Below are positions 1 to 12,879 of a DNA stretch of 64,000 bases, one piece after another (position 1 is the first letter of the stretch; the number at the start of each line of letters is the position of its first letter). The stretch is from Cephalopachus bancanus. Its lineage: Eukaryota > Chordata > Mammalia > Primates > Tarsiidae. Under the pieces are notes generated by a model that was not told the origin of the DNA, made no database searches, and saw only the letters and a program-made list of their open reading frames with translations. The stretch lies in NCBI GenBank assembly GCA_027257055.1, contig JAPVLO010000572.1:1-64000 (forward strand), read 5' to 3'. The position numbers and the translations under genes were made by a program.

Positions 1-562
1 GGTTGGTTAGCTTGTATGTTAGCATCACTATATGTTTTATTATTATTTTTTGTATGAGAGTCTGTTCGTCTGTAGCTGTGGTCTATGGTTTATATCTGTT
101 TCAGTACAGGGCTCTCTCTCTATTTGTTGGCACACTCGTTTGTTTCCCCCCTTACTCCTCTATTTCTCCACTTCTCTCTTCAACCCACTATCTGCTCCAT
201 TCTCTCCCCTCTGCTAACCACATTTTATTTCAGGGAGTAAACCTACAGCCCCGCTGCACGGACAGATTCCAGGGCAGTGGGAGGGGGTTTCACATTATCC
301 ACACACCTGTCAGCGAATACCAGGACCTGCAGACAGATTTTGAATCACAGCTCTCCCCTCAAGTAAATCTCAAAACTGCAAAAAAAACCACCTACGACCT
401 ACAGTGCAACTCTAGAATTGAACAAAGTAAGAGGACATACATAAAGAATAGGAGATTGAACAAACAGAAGTAAAACCAATCCCTTTACCCCTGAATAACA
501 GAATTAAAGAAGACGGTGACGTGGAGGGAAGGAAAAAGTAGGGAGGGGGAAAAACAGCACAA

Positions 563-1525
563 ATGAAGAAAAACCAAAAGAAGAATATAGGTCTCACACA
601 GACCCCTGGAAAATCAGACACTGAGAAAACAGATTCTGGAAAAAAAAACAATGAAGAGCCCTCAGAATGACTGGTTACATGCAACAAACCCAGACATCAA
701 GACATTAATAGAGAATTTTAAAAATTGAGGAGAGACAAGAGGAAAATAGGAAGGAGCTGATGTCAGAAATGACAGCAGTAAAGAATACTGTGATGGAAAT
801 GAACAACAGACTAATAAGCATGGAAAGCAGAATCAGCCAAGCAGAAGAAAGAATCTCAAGCTCGAAGACCAAAACACAGAACTATCCCAAACTGTCAAAA
901 GCATAGAAAAGAAGCTCAAAAAGACAGAATAAAACATGCAAGAGATGAATGATCACTTCAAGAGACCAAACCTAAGAGTAATTGGGCTTCCTGAGGCAGA
1001 GAGAGAAACAGAAGCCACACTGGAACAAACATTTCATGAAATCATTCAAGAAAACTTCCCTCATCTCATTAAGGATGAAAAAATTCAAACACAAGAGATT
1101 CAGAGAAACCCTGCAAGACAACAAATGAGAAGACCCACTCCCAGACACAATAATTCGCCTAAACAAAGTAGCTATAAAAGGAAAAATCCTAAAGGCTGCA
1201 AGAGAAAAAGGCCAGACTACCTACTAGGGAAAACCAATTAGAATAGCAGCAGATTTATCCACAGAAACACTTCAGGCCAGAGAGCCTGGAGCCCTATCTT
1301 CAAAGTTCTAAAAGAGAAACAATTTCAACCAAGAATAACCTACCCAGCCAAACTAAGCTTCATTAGTGAGGGAGAACTGAAATATTTTCCAATTATCCAA
1401 TCCCTAAGAACCTACGCTGCCACCAGACCACCTCTACAAGAAACACTTAAGAAAGTACTGGACACAGAAGAAAAAGAAAAAAGAACAACAGCATTCTTCA
1501 CAAGAATACAGGAAAAAGATTAAAA
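563..1525 (+). pseudogene. L1 ORF1 (RNA-binding chaperone) remnant
   Basis: Similarity to L1 ORF1p is clearest at 936-1,240, where the frame reads RPNLRVIGLPE, then a helix, then QEIQRNP and the R-P-T-PRH motif of the central RNA-recognition region. The C-terminal part continues at about 1,250-1,500 in another frame (an AKLSFISEGEL-like stretch near 1,350). The N-terminal coiled coil (about 700-930) is interrupted by stops. ORF1p normally binds L1 RNA as a trimer; this copy cannot encode it in one frame. Confidence 0.75.
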
Positions 1526-1595
1526 ACACACATGAACCAACTCCAAAACACAAAGAAAGACAACAAACAAACAGGAACAACTCTGTAAGAACCTT

Positions 1596-4500
1596 ATGAC
1601 AGGAATCAACTCTTGCATTTCAATTATTAGCCTAAATTTGAACGGACTAAATGCACCACTGAAAAGACATAGAATGGCAAAACGGATAAAATATCATCAG
1701 GCAAAAATCTATTGCCTTCAAGAGACTCACTTCACTAGAAAGGACACCCACAGACTCAAAGTAAGAGGATGGGAAACAAACTTTCAGGTGAACAGAATAC
1801 AAAAGAAAGGAGGAGTAGCGATCTTAATTTCAGACAAAATACCCTTCAAGCTATTAAAAATCAAAAAAGATTGAGAAGGCCACTACATAATGATAAAAGG
1901 CTCAATTCATCAACAAAAATATCTATCCTAAACATATATGCACCCAACATAGGTGCACCAACTTTCATACAGCAACTTCTTGGAAAACTAAAGAAAGATA
2001 TCGACTCTAACACTATCATAACCGGGGACTTTAATACCCCACTCACAACCCTAGACAGATCATCAGGACAAAAAATCAGCAAGGAGATCCAGAACCTCAA
2101 TGTGACTTCGGACCAAATGGACTTAATTGATACCTATAGAACACTCCATCCAAAGACCACAGAATACACATTCTACTCATCACCACATGGAACATATTCT
2201 AAGATCGACCACATACTCGGGCATAAAAAAAGCATAAGCAAATTTAAAAGGACCGAAATTCTACCAAGCACCTTCTTAGGCCACAGTGGAATAAAAATAA
2301 ACATTGACACCAACAAAGTCCCCCCAAAACCCACAAAGACATGGACACTAAACAGCATGATGCTAAACAACTCCTGGGTCAGTGATGAAATCAAAACAGG
2401 GATCAAAAGATACCTGGAAACAAATGAAAATAGAGAAACATCTTACCAAAATCTCTGGGATGCCCTGAAAGCTGTAGTAAGAGGGGAATTTATATCCCTA
2501 CAAACACACATGAAGAAAATGGAAGGAACAGAAATTCACAACCTAACAAGCCACCTAAAGAATATGGAAAAGCAAGACCACAAAAACCCTAAATTCAGCA
2601 GAAGAATCCAGATCACCAAAATAAAAGTCCAAATCCAGGGCATAGAAGACAAAAAGATAATACAAAAAAATGAATGAAACAAAAAGCTGGTTCTTCGAAA
2701 GGGTAAACAAGATCGATGGTCCCCTAGCTAGACTGACCAAGAAAAAACGAGAAAAAAACAAATAAGCACAAACAGAAACACAAAATATATCACATCTGAC
2801 CCTGAAGAAATGCAAAAGATCTTTAGAGACTACTACGTACACTTGTATGGAAACAAACTTGAAAACCTTAAGGAAATGGAGGACTTTCTGACATCACACA
2901 ACCTACCTAGGTTGAAACAAGAAGAAATTGACACCCTAAATAGACCAATAACAATCAAGGAAATCGACTACGTAATAAGAAAACTTCCTAGAAAAAAAGC
3001 CCTGGTCCAGATGGCTTTCCAGCAGAATTCTCCAAGACATTCAAGGAGGAGCTGATACCAGTCCTACTGAAGGTATTCCAGGCGATTGAAAAAGATGGAA
3101 CTCTCCCCAATTCATTTTATGAAGCCAACATCACATTGATACCCGAGCCAGGTAAAGATCCAACAAAGAAAGAGAACTACAGGTCAATATCTTTGATGAA
3201 CATAGATGCTAAAATTCTCAACAAGATCCTAGCAAACCAGATTCAGCAATACATCTCAAAAATCATCCACCATGACCAAGTAGGCTTTATTCCTGGGATG
3301 CAATGCTCATTCAACATTCGTAAAACCATAAATGTAATTAAATACATCAACAGATGTCAAAACAAAAACCACATGATCATATCATTAGATGCAGAAAAAG
3401 CTTTTGATAAAATCCAGCACCACTTCTTGATAAAAACCCTTGAACATCTAGGCATACAGGGAACATACCTCAAAATAGTAAAAGCCATCTACGAGAAACC
3501 CACAGTCAGCATACTCCTAAATGGACAAAAATTGGAACCAATTTTCCTGAAAACTGGAACTAGACAAGGATGCCCACTCTCACCCCTCCTGTTCAACATA
3601 GTATTGGAAGTCCTGGCTAGAACAATCAGAAAAGAGGAGGCAATCAGAGGTATTCAAAGAGGAAAAGAGGAAGTAAAGTTATCTCTATATGCAGATGACA
3701 TGATTGAGTACCTTGAAAACCCAAGAGAATCTGTCAAAAGCATCCTTACATTGATAAAGGCCTTTGGCAAAGTCTCAGGATACAAAATAGATGTACAAAA
3801 GACAATCGGATTTCTCTACACCAATAATAAACAAACAGAAACCCAAATAAAAAACACAATTCCATTCACAATAGCCACAAAAAAAATGAAATACCTTGGC
3901 ATCTTCCTAACCAGAGACATGAAAGACCTTTACAATGAAAATTACAAAACACTGCTCAAAGAAATCAAAGATGACACAAACAAGTGGAAAAATATCCCAT
4001 GCTCATGGATCAGAAGAATCAACATTGTGAAGATGTTTATCTTACCTAAGGCAATCTACAAATTCAACGCAATACCCATTAAATTACCAACAATATTCTT
4101 CTCGGTCCTAGAAAAAACAACACAAGAATTCATATGGAAACACAAACATCCAAGAATAGCCAGAACAATCCTCATCAAAAAAAACAAAGTAGGTGGTATC
4201 ACAATACCAGACTTCAAACTTTACTATAAAGCTACAATCATCAAAACAGCTTGGTATTGGTACAGGAACAGGCATATAGATCAATGGAACAGAATTGAGA
4301 TTCCAGAAGCAAAACCTCAATTTCTCAACCAACTCATCTTCGACAAAGCCCCCACCACCTACCACCGGGGAGAGGAGAACCTATTCAGTAAATGGTGCTG
4401 GGAAAACTGGCTGACCACATGCAGAAGATTGAAACAGGACCCCTATCTATTCCCATGCCCAAAGTTAACTCCAAATGGATCAGAGACCTAAATGTAAAAC

Positions 4501-5405
4501 CTCAAACCATAAGAACCTTAGAAAAGGAAGGAAATACTCTCATGGAAATCGGAACTGGCATCCAATTCCTGTACAAAACCCGAAACCCACAGGTCATAAG
4601 AGAGAAGATAGACAAGTGGGACCTTATTAAACTGACAAGCTTCTGTAAGGCCAAAGAAACCATCAAGAGAGCAGGGAGACAGCCTACAGACTGGGAAAAA
4701 GTATTTGCTAACTCTAGGTCTGACAAGGGCTTAACATCCTGGATCTACAAGGAACTGAAACGTACTGAAAAGAAGAAAACAAACAACCCCATTATAAAAT
4801 GGGCAAAAGATATGAACAGACACTTCACAAAAGAAGACATCCGAGCAGCCAACAAACACATGAAGAAATGCTCAACCTCACTAATCATCAGGGAGATGCA
4901 AATCAAAACCACACTGAGATACCACCTAACTCCAGTCAGAATGGCAATTATCAACAACTCAAAAAATAACAGCTGCTGGAGAGGGTGTGGTGAAAAGGGA
5001 ACACTTCTACACTGTTGGTGGGAGTGTAAACTAGTGCAACCTCTGTGGAAAGCAGTGTGGCGATTCTTAAAAGCTCTAAAAATTGACCTTCCATATGACC
5101 CTGCAATCCCCCTAATGGGAATATACCCTGAAGAACACAAATCACTCTATGAAAAAGATACTCGCACACGTATGTTTATCGCAGTGTTGTTCACAATAGC
5201 AAGAACCTGGAAACAACCATGCTGCCCATCAAAAGAGGACTGGATTTTAAAAATGTGGTACATAGACACAATGGAATACTACGCAGCCATAAAAAAGAAC
5301 AAAATCATGAATTTCACAGCAACCTGGATGGAACTAGCGTCTATAATACTGAGTGACCTCTCACAGAAACAAAGATCCGAGTATCACATGTTCTCACTCA
5401 TATAA
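1596..5405 (+). pseudogene. L1 ORF2 (endonuclease / reverse transcriptase), frameshifted
   Basis: The ORF starts at an ATG in 'ATGACAGGAATCAACTCTTG'. The endonuclease domain shows NGLNAPLKRHR and QETHF (1,640-1,730), then, after a frame change at about 1,770-1,870, GDFNTPL (about 2,025) and SKIDHILG (about 2,200). A stop near 2,675 and another break near 3,050 follow. The reverse transcriptase lies at 3,136-4,491 with [23 protein letters not shown] and the catalytic YADD (about 3,690). A further frame change near 4,400-4,490 leads to the C-terminal Cys-rich segment ([19 protein letters not shown], about 4,970). At least four breaks make it inactive, although the RT core itself is open. Confidence 0.9.
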
Positions 5406-5600
5406 TGGACCTTGAACATCCAATGTAACACTATAAGAAAATGACTGACAGTACTGGGAAACTATGGGGGGTGGGATTAACAGTAGCAAATATCTGTCTG
5501 GGGATGGGAAAACACCTCTTATCAACAGGGTGCCTGAATGAAACATAATTGTACAACTAACCCTTAACTGTACCCCACAAAACCATAATTAAAAATATTG

Positions 5601-6320
5601 ATTAATTTTTTAAAATGATGACAAAATATGCCCTTTCATCTACAATAGAAAAAAAATTGGGTCAGTCTTTGAACTGTAATGCATATCTTAGATTATTGAA
5701 GAAAACATGATATAAACAGGAAAAAAAATTTCAAATGTGTGCTGAAGTATGTAGCTATAGTTAATTCACTTTTATTACTATATGTTGATACATACCTGAA
5801 TATGCCATAATTTTTCTGTCTATTCTACTGTGGGTGATTATTTAAGTAATTTTTAGCTTTTGTCATTTTTCAAATATTGCTTTGATGAACAGACTATACA
5901 TTTCTTATGGTACACAATTGTACACAGTTCCCAAGAACACACACCTAAGAGTAGAAAAACATAGCCATTAGGTAGGAGCATCAAAGTTAAGTCTATAATA
6001 CCAAACTGTTTTCTAAAATGACTAAACAAATATATACTCTTACAAGGGTGAGTACATCATTTTTGTTGTTCTGCACTTTTATTGGCACTTTTTAATTCAG
6101 CCTTTAATTTTAACCATCAAATAGGCATGCGATTATACTTCATTGGGGTTTTATGTTTATCTTCATGCTTACTAATAAGATAAAGTAGCTTTTCAGATAG
6201 TTATTGAACATTTGGATATTCTCTTTTATAAAGGATGTATTCACATCTCTCGAACAATTTTGTTATTGTCTTTTTATTGATTTGTTTTCATGGACTTTTG
6301 TCTATTTTAAGAAAAATTTT
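5601..6320. other. AT-rich intergenic stretch, no gene seen
   Basis: No convincing ORF, RNA gene or splice structure is visible. The sequence is AT-rich and probably holds a degenerate old LINE or MER relic around 5,800-6,250, but I cannot name it. Confidence 0.4.
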
Positions 6321-6654
6321 TACAGTCAAATACTGTTTAATCTGGTCAATGACAGGCTACATATACAATGGTGGTCCCATAAGATTACAATACTAATTTT
6401 TTGCTGTACCTTTTCTATATTTAGATATGTTTAAACACACAAATGCCTACCATTGTGCTATAATTGCCTACAGTCTTCTGTATGGTAACATAATGTTCAG
6501 GTTTGTGTCCTAGAAGCCACACAGGTTATACAATATAGCTTAGGTGTGTAGTACATTTGTGTAAGTAAATTTGGTGATGTTTGTGCAATGACAAAATTAC
6601 CTAATGGCTTATTTCTCAGAGTGTATCCTCATTGCTAAGTGATGCATGATTGTA
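6321..6654 (-). mobile_element. MER2 DNA transposon (Tigger group)
   Basis: The block opens with TACAGTCA and closes with TGATTGTA, a decayed terminal inverted repeat. Internal signature segments of MER2 are readable in reverse orientation: 'GGTGGTCCCATAAGATTA' near 6,370, 'TTAGGTGTGTAGTA' near 6,540 and 'TTTCTCAGAGTGTATCC' near 6,612. The length of about 334 bp fits the roughly 345-bp non-autonomous family. It encodes no transposase. Confidence 0.8.
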
Positions 6655-7695
6655 TATGCAAAATGAGAGTTTTTGCCATTTGTATGCTATAGATTTTTTC
6701 TGTTTCTGTGGATTTTTTGTTTAATTCCTATAAAATAAACATAAATAACATCATTAAAGCAAATACATATCTTGGGGAATTTTTTGTAAGCCAAAACTTT
6801 TGTAATCACTACTTAGATCAAGAAAAATTACTTGGTCATCCAGAAGCTGCTTCATCTGTCCTTCTCTGTGCCCAATTCAAAGTCATTACTTCCCTTAATT
6901 TTATACTTATCGCTCTCTGAAATATCTTCATAGTTTTATTATTTAGCTTTCCTATCTTCTCCCTAGGTAGTGACTTGTTGATGAATACACTTTCTCAATT
7001 TTGATTTAATTAATCTTTTCAACTTTAGTTAAAATTTTTATGTATAGTTTAAATATTTCCTATACCAAATTAATGAAGACGTCTTATATTACTTTTGAAA
7101 CTTTTATTGTTTTGTTTTTCAAACTTAGTCTTTGATATTAAGAAATCAATTTCTTTCCTCATATTTTGTTTATTCCCCATATGGATATGCTATTTCCTAG
7201 CACCAGTTATTGAAAGTCTGTCATTTCTTCACTGCTCTGTAAGGCTATATTTGCCATAAAGCAAGTGCCCATATGTGCATGAGTCTTGGGTATATTTAAC
7301 GTTCATTTATTTACTTATTTCTAGCAAATGGCAATTTCTGTCAAAGTCAATATATCAGGCAAAATAGGTTAATTGATCTAAATTCAGATTCAGAGACTTG
7401 TGTCTAGACTTAACATAATATCCTCTGCACACACCATGAGGGAGTAAGCTTTATTTCTAGACTTTTTGCTTCCCTAAATTGAATAACCCATTGTCAAGAG
7501 TGGAATCAAAGTAAAAGAAGCACTCCTGTCACTGAAGCAATGATCATAGGTTGAAGATAGCAGAGATGTTGTCTGCATATGTACCATGGATATTATCCCA
7601 AGGAAAGAAAGAAAGATATGACAAGTAGTAAATTTAATCAGTTAATGTCCATAATAATTTGCATCTATTACCTCATTCACTTTCACAACAGTTTC
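6655..7695. other. Intergenic stretch, no gene seen
   Basis: AT-rich sequence with only short random ORFs. I see no exon, RNA gene or clear repeat. It separates MER2 from the small retrocopy at 7,713. Confidence 0.4.
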
Positions 7696-7712
7696 AGAAA
7701 TAATAGAATTCA

Positions 7713-7785
7713 GGCAACCCCTCTGGGCCCCCTCCCACTGTGGGAGCTTTTCTGTCCATTTAATAAATCCTGCTTTAAAAAAAGA
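7713..7785 (+). mobile_element. 73-bp retrocopied 3' end of an LTR-type transcript
   Basis: A 73-bp segment bounded by a perfect 17-bp direct repeat, AGAAATAATAGAATTCA, at 7,696-7,712 and 7,786-7,802. It is C/T-rich, contains AATAAA (about 7,762) roughly 15 bases before an A-rich end, and has the 'TGGGAGCTTTTCTGTCCATT' wording typical of class I endogenous retrovirus LTR R regions. The direct repeat plus A-tail is the mark of L1-driven insertion, so this is a severely 5'-truncated processed copy. Assignment to an LTR is from resemblance only. Confidence 0.65.
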
Positions 7786-8094
7786 AGAAATAATAGAATT
7801 CAAACTTATTGCAATACTTTTAATATAAATTCTATATACACCAAATCCCAGTACAAATTTTATATTTGTATTTGAACTCACAGAGTTGATTAAAAACAGA
7901 ACTGAGAAAAGGATTCAGCAATTTCCCTAGGCTTGAAGTATGCATTTTCATTGCGATCACTCACTACTCTGTAATATAAACTCCAACGTGTTTCTAATTT
8001 TCTTCATGGTGATATAAAGAACTGATGTTGTGTTTGTCTGGTTTCCTCCTTTACACATTGTATGCCCTGCCACAATTATTCCAAACACTTATCT

Positions 8095-8836
8095 TCGTCA
8101 CTGTGAGGCGGGAGGCACAAGTGGAGAATGCCTTCTGCTGGCCATCAGCTGAAGGGATCCTGAGGACAGTAGAAAGAATAAAAACATAAGTTAAGATGAT
8201 GAGCAGGAAGGTACCCAGCAAGCGTGATACTGAGATCACTGTTACAATGAATTCCACGAGGTCACTTTCTATACAGGACAGCCTAACAACAGCCCGCATA
8301 TGACAGAAGAAATGTTTGACAAGGTTGGGACTGCAAAAAGAGCCCCTGAATATCAGTGCTGTTTCCATCAGAGAGATAAAAAAGCCTGCAGCTCAAGCAG
8401 AGGTCACAAGTTGTCCACATACAATGCTGGTCATAAGCAGTGGATATCGTAGAGGGTTACAGATGGCAAGAAAGCAGTCATACCCCATCAAAGTGAGGAT
8501 GATGCAGTTTGTGCCATCAAGTCCCAAGAAAAAATACATCTGTAAGGCACAACTTATGATTAAGATGCTTCTGTTCTTGGCCAGTAGATCTTCTAGCATC
8601 TTGGGTATGATAGCCAATGTGTAGCAGGTCTCAGAGAAGGAGAGTGCACTGAGGAAGAGGTACATAGGGGTGTGGAGAGAACTGTCCACCCAAGTTAGGT
8701 CCATGATGGCCACATTACCTGCAAGAGTGAGAAGGTAGAGGCAAAAGAAGACCACAAAGTGGAGTGTCTGTACATGTGGGTAAACAGATAAACCAATGAG
8801 AATAAATTCTTTAAGGGTTGTCTGGTTGACCTTCAT
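8095..8836 (-). pseudogene. OR10X1: Olfactory receptor OR10X1 pseudogene
   Basis: An odorant GPCR of family 10, single coding exon, starting at the ATG at 8,836. The first part reads MKVNQTTLKEFILIG, then TM1, LHTPMYLFLSALSFSETCYT (TM2-TM3), and MGYDCFLAICNPLRYP where the usual MxYDR has Arg changed to Cys. A TGA at 8,395-8,393 replaces the Cys codon after GQLVTSA in TM4. The same frame resumes with ETALIF, NLVKHFFCH and VLRIPSADGQQKAFSTCASR (TM5-TM6), then loses similarity at about 8,095. TM7 with its NPIIYS motif is not recognisable. It closely resembles human OR10X1 as I remember it, and its position beside OR10Z1 and SPTA1 supports orthology. It has no function as a receptor. Confidence 0.85.
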
Positions 8837-8899
8837 TGTTTTGATGTCTGAAATCTGAAAGAAACAACAAATAAACATTAAAGTATCCATTATTCATTG

Positions 8900-11800
8900 A
8901 TATTACCATATGAAAGTTTTGCTCTCAATAAGACAAATTATCAGTTACAACACTCAACTGCTTTTTCATTTAGTTTAGCAAAACCATGTGTATGTAGGTG
9001 ATGCATTTGTCCCACTTTTTGTTTACTAATTTTTCCCCTATTCAGCAATTAATTACTGATGACTTATTTTGTGGCAAGAAAGCTTGCCCTGGCTTATTGT
9101 TTCAAAAAATTACTGACTGATAATATGAAAAGGGAGAAAATACTCCAGTTGATGTCCAAGTGTAAGAGATTCAAATGCATTTGGTGAGGCAGACTTGGAT
9201 GAGCTTCTGAACACTGAAAAAAATTATTAAGTGACTGATAGAGTTAGTGTCCAACATAGCAACTTCCACATAATGCATAGTCTGTAAATGTTTACAGAGT
9301 GAAGATTGATAATTGATTTCCTAGATACTTTAGGATGAAACTTGGATAATAAATTATAATTGTTGGAGAGGACCACAATCATTTTACTTTTTAAAGAAGC
9401 CATTTAAGTCCTAAAATATTAAAAGGAAAGCACGTGCTCTCGCCCCCCTACCATGAGAAGGAAGAAAGAAATATAGGAAAAAATCCAAAGGATTTATAGT
9501 AATTAATTAGAATATTTGGATGGTCTTGATAAACTGACTCTTTATGCAAGCATAGAGGGGGTGACAGTTGAGATTTTGTCCATTTCATTAATGCCAAGCT
9601 TAGCATCCAGAAAGATAAATGCTATTTAGTCATTGTAAGAATTTTTCAATAATTCAACATCAGATTTATTCTCAGATACCTCTGATTTTGACAACACATT
9701 GCTTGTCCTTATATTTAACACATTCTTTCAGCCTTGTAGCATATTGAGCTACTGTTTTTCCTGTACCATATGTCAGTATATTTAATAACTAGAGTTGGTA
9801 GGGTCTACATTTTTCCAAATTCTTTCAAATGTTTATTGACTTTACTCTTCACAGCATAAATATAAAGTGGATAGGACAGCTGTGTAATGTGTAAGACAGG
9901 TATGATTACTTTACTGATTTTAAAAAGAAATAATATATCTAGGAAGTAATGTATTTATATGGTTTTGACTTTAATTATGTATACTTTCTATTTCTCAATG
10001 CTTACTTTTTATCCTCAAAAGACAAGTCAGATATTTCTGTATGTTTCAGAGATGGTAACAAGGAGCATTTTAAGAAGGTATAAGTTGCAGTAAATTTTGG
10101 ATGGATGGGTTAATCATCAAAAATTTGCTTAATTGATAAGCATTTTCTGTTTTACTTTGTTATTCAGCACTGTACCGTTTATGATTTTTGAGCATAGGGA
10201 GTAACAGACTTTCCATCCTAATTTGATCTAGTCCAGGATAAGATTAGGCATTCTCATGGCAGAATCTAGTTGACAGTCAAAAGAGCCAGTCGAAAAACAG
10301 TCTAAATTATAAGTGGTTCCAGAAATAATCCACAACCCCATGAGCTCTATCTTATAGGTCTCTTTGGTTCTTTTCCTGTTAGACCTGGCAAGCCCTAAAT
10401 ATATTCTCTTCCAATCATACGTGAATCACAGGATCTATTTTTTTTAATTTCCTATCAACTTTTTTTTTATTCGTTTCCCTTTCTCTCACTGTATCCACTC
10501 TCCTTCTATGTGATAGCCGTCTCCCATTGAGAAGATTAGAGCGTTTTTCTGTCCTGTTGCCTAAGAGTATATCAGCAGGGACAGTGTCTACTAAAACCTT
10601 GGGCTTTCTCCTGAGGCTTCTTACTATAAACTTGTTTGGTATCCAAATTTAGTATGAGTATCCTTGGGTTCCAAATCCACTTGCAGATTATTCTTCCGCT
10701 TTCCCCCCATAATCAGATTTCTGCAGCATTTTGGATTGTTCCAAAAGGCATACTTTCCCTCCCAGAAATATTGGGTCCCAATAGATCCCTTCTGCTTACC
10801 CCTAAGCCACTATGGAAACTTTCTTCCATCGGTAGAGCGCTTCACACACCAAGGTTCTTAAACACGTCTGACCCTTCATAGCAACTCTTTAAGAAAGACA
10901 ATTATAGAGATTCAAAAACTAAAATATTAGCTAAGTATATCAAATGAAAAATGGAATATATTGGCAAAATAAGACGTTGTTTTAGTACCTGGTGTCTTTA
11001 GTACAAAACCCAAGCTTTTTCTAACATACTATCTGAGAAACAGTCTGATTTCATAAAACATGTTCTACCCCTTCTAACACAGTTCAGGTGTGGAAAGTTG
11101 AGGTTGTTTTCAAAGTTGCTATTAATTTCAGAAATTTCAGATTCTTTGAAAATGCAAAGAATCGCCAACACAAATTCCAGAATAGGTCTCTTTAAAAAAA
11201 TTTAGTCACTACTTAACTGTGTACCAAATATTCACTTGGTGGATTATCAGCCCTGGAGTATAAATGTCTGAATTTCCTCTGTTACTGGTATACTCTAAAA
11301 TGTGTGTTTGTGTGTATGTGTGTGTGTATGTGTGTGCATGTAGGGAGGATGCTATATGCCACCTTATTCTCAATTGCCTCTGAAGTTGTCCCTAAATCCA
11401 CTTATGTCAAATTTAATTTGGGATATAGAGCCACTGACATTTATACTGTGTGTGTCACACACACACCTTTCCAAAGTCAAAGAGAAATGGTGATTTGAAG
11501 AAAATATGCAATTGTATGTCAAAGATTCTTTCTTTTTGCAGTTACAATTAGTTATGAGGAGAAGAGAGTCAAATCATCTAGGATAATCTTCTACCTTGTG
11601 TATTTTATCAGGCTCAAAAGCCAATTCACCATCACAGGTACATTTCCCAAAGACAGTCTTCACATTGTTGCTGGAGACAACTCATAAGAGAAAGAAATTA
11701 ACTTAGTATGAAAATTACTAGTCTGAGAATCTAAATTCTTACCTTTATCGCTGTAAGCTTAGGGACACTGGGAAAGTCACTCCATCTTTCGAATTTGAAT

Positions 11801-12500
11801 TTCCTCAGATGGGAAGTGATGAAGAAAGTCCGGAGTTTGTGCAAGCTTCAGCTTTCTATGGCTCTGGAGTTGTGACATGAGGTGTGAAACCAAGCTATAT
11901 GTGCTGTGATCAGTCCCCACCACACACTAAATTACAATGGTTTAGAACCTTTTTTCCCTACTAGTTTAGAGATATTGTCTGATTATTATCACATCTTGAG
12001 ATTCTTCAGCTCTAGAGGTTTGGTTTGGTTTAGGAGATCCCAAGGGATTCCTCTCATCTTTCATCAGAGGGAGCAGAGAACTTTCTCATCCAACTTTGTA
12101 ATTTACTCTCATTAGTTTCAGAGTTTTGTGTAACACATCACTTGTAAAAACTCTTCTGGGACTCTCTGGGGATTTAAAACTTGCAGAGTTCTTATCCTGC
12201 CCTAAACAAGGATTCCTGCTACTATGAGTTTTGTTTTAGTAGGGAGAGTGAATGAAATGTACAATCCAAATACTCATGTAATTCAGTCTTCCACTGACAA
12301 AGATTTTTTCTTGTCCAGACTTAGCCAAGCTCCTCTAAGCCCTCTTTTCAGTTGGACTTTGAATTTAGACTTCAGTATCCTTCCTTGGCCCTGCTACATC
12401 CAGCTACAGCAAGAATCTTGCTAAGTCAACTTAGAGAGAATGCCCTACTCTTGATACCTGATCACCTTCAATATCTGATCAAATTCCTCATTCCCCCACC
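8900..12500. other. Intergenic stretch with old repeats, no gene seen
   Basis: No coding gene is supported. A (TG)n-like tract lies at 11,300-11,342. A MIR-like segment sits near 11,720-11,840 (ends in 'TTTCCTCAGATGGGAAGTGA'). The ORFs at 10,636-10,881 and 11,906-12,424 have no recognisable domain and look random. Confidence 0.45.
11720..11840 (+). repeat. MIR SINE fragment
   Basis: A core-SINE-like 'GACACTGGGAAAGTCACTCC' followed by 'TTTCCTCAGATGGGAAGTGA', the wording of the central MIR region. Strongly decayed. Confidence 0.5.
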
Positions 12501-12504
12501 ATAA

Positions 12505-12630
12505 CTCAGGTGATATTTGATCATCCTAGCCTGGCGTCAGGCTGAGGTGACAGGATCACTTGAGGCTGGAGTTCAAAACCAGTTTGGGCAACAGAGTAAG
12601 ACCCCATAACTAAAAAAACAAACAAACAAT
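12505..12630 (+). repeat. Partial Alu (monomer-like)
   Basis: About 120 bp with 'GGATCACTTGAGGCTGGAG' and 'TTTGGGCAACAGAGTAAGACC' ending in an A-rich (AAAC)n tail. Only one arm is present, with a missing 5' end. Confidence 0.6.
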
Positions 12631-12879
12631 GTGTATCATATATATTCATATATATACATCTTTTAGAATATCTTATTTATATACATGTAAATATCTTTTA
12701 GAACATCTCATATATATGCTTATAAATCTGGTTGATTAACTCATATTTATCTGTAACAAAAGTGTTTATAGCTTGATTGTAAAAAATGTTTTTACTATAT
12801 CTTATATAAAACAGAAAATGCCAAGTGTAAAAAATAAATAAAAATATTTTCTATTTCATTGATCTGTCTCTCCAACCTG

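Larger units (their letters stand above)
1..5600 (+). mobile_element. L1 retrotransposon, near full length, inactive
   Basis: A sense-strand LINE-1 that enters from the left edge and ends in an A-rich 3' tail near 5,600. Positions 1 to about 560 look like a pyrimidine-rich 5' UTR. ORF1 remains follow at about 563-1,525, then ORF2 at 1,596-5,405. The 3' UTR holds a G-rich stretch near 5,465 and a 'CCCTTAACTGTACCCCACAA' end. A very similar 3' UTR recurs in the L1 ending near 56,400, so both belong to one young subfamily. Several frame breaks in both ORFs make it non-autonomous. Its true 5' end and left target-site duplication lie outside the window or cannot be recognised. Confidence 0.9.

Noticed and set aside
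4745..5140. Minus-strand 131-codon ORF, repeated at 55,533 and 56,894
   Set aside because: It is the antisense of L1 ORF2 C-terminal sequence and recurs in each L1 copy for that reason.
10636..10881. Possible small gene at 10.6 kb
   Set aside because: Two overlapping frames of similar length, no domain, no splice or promoter support.
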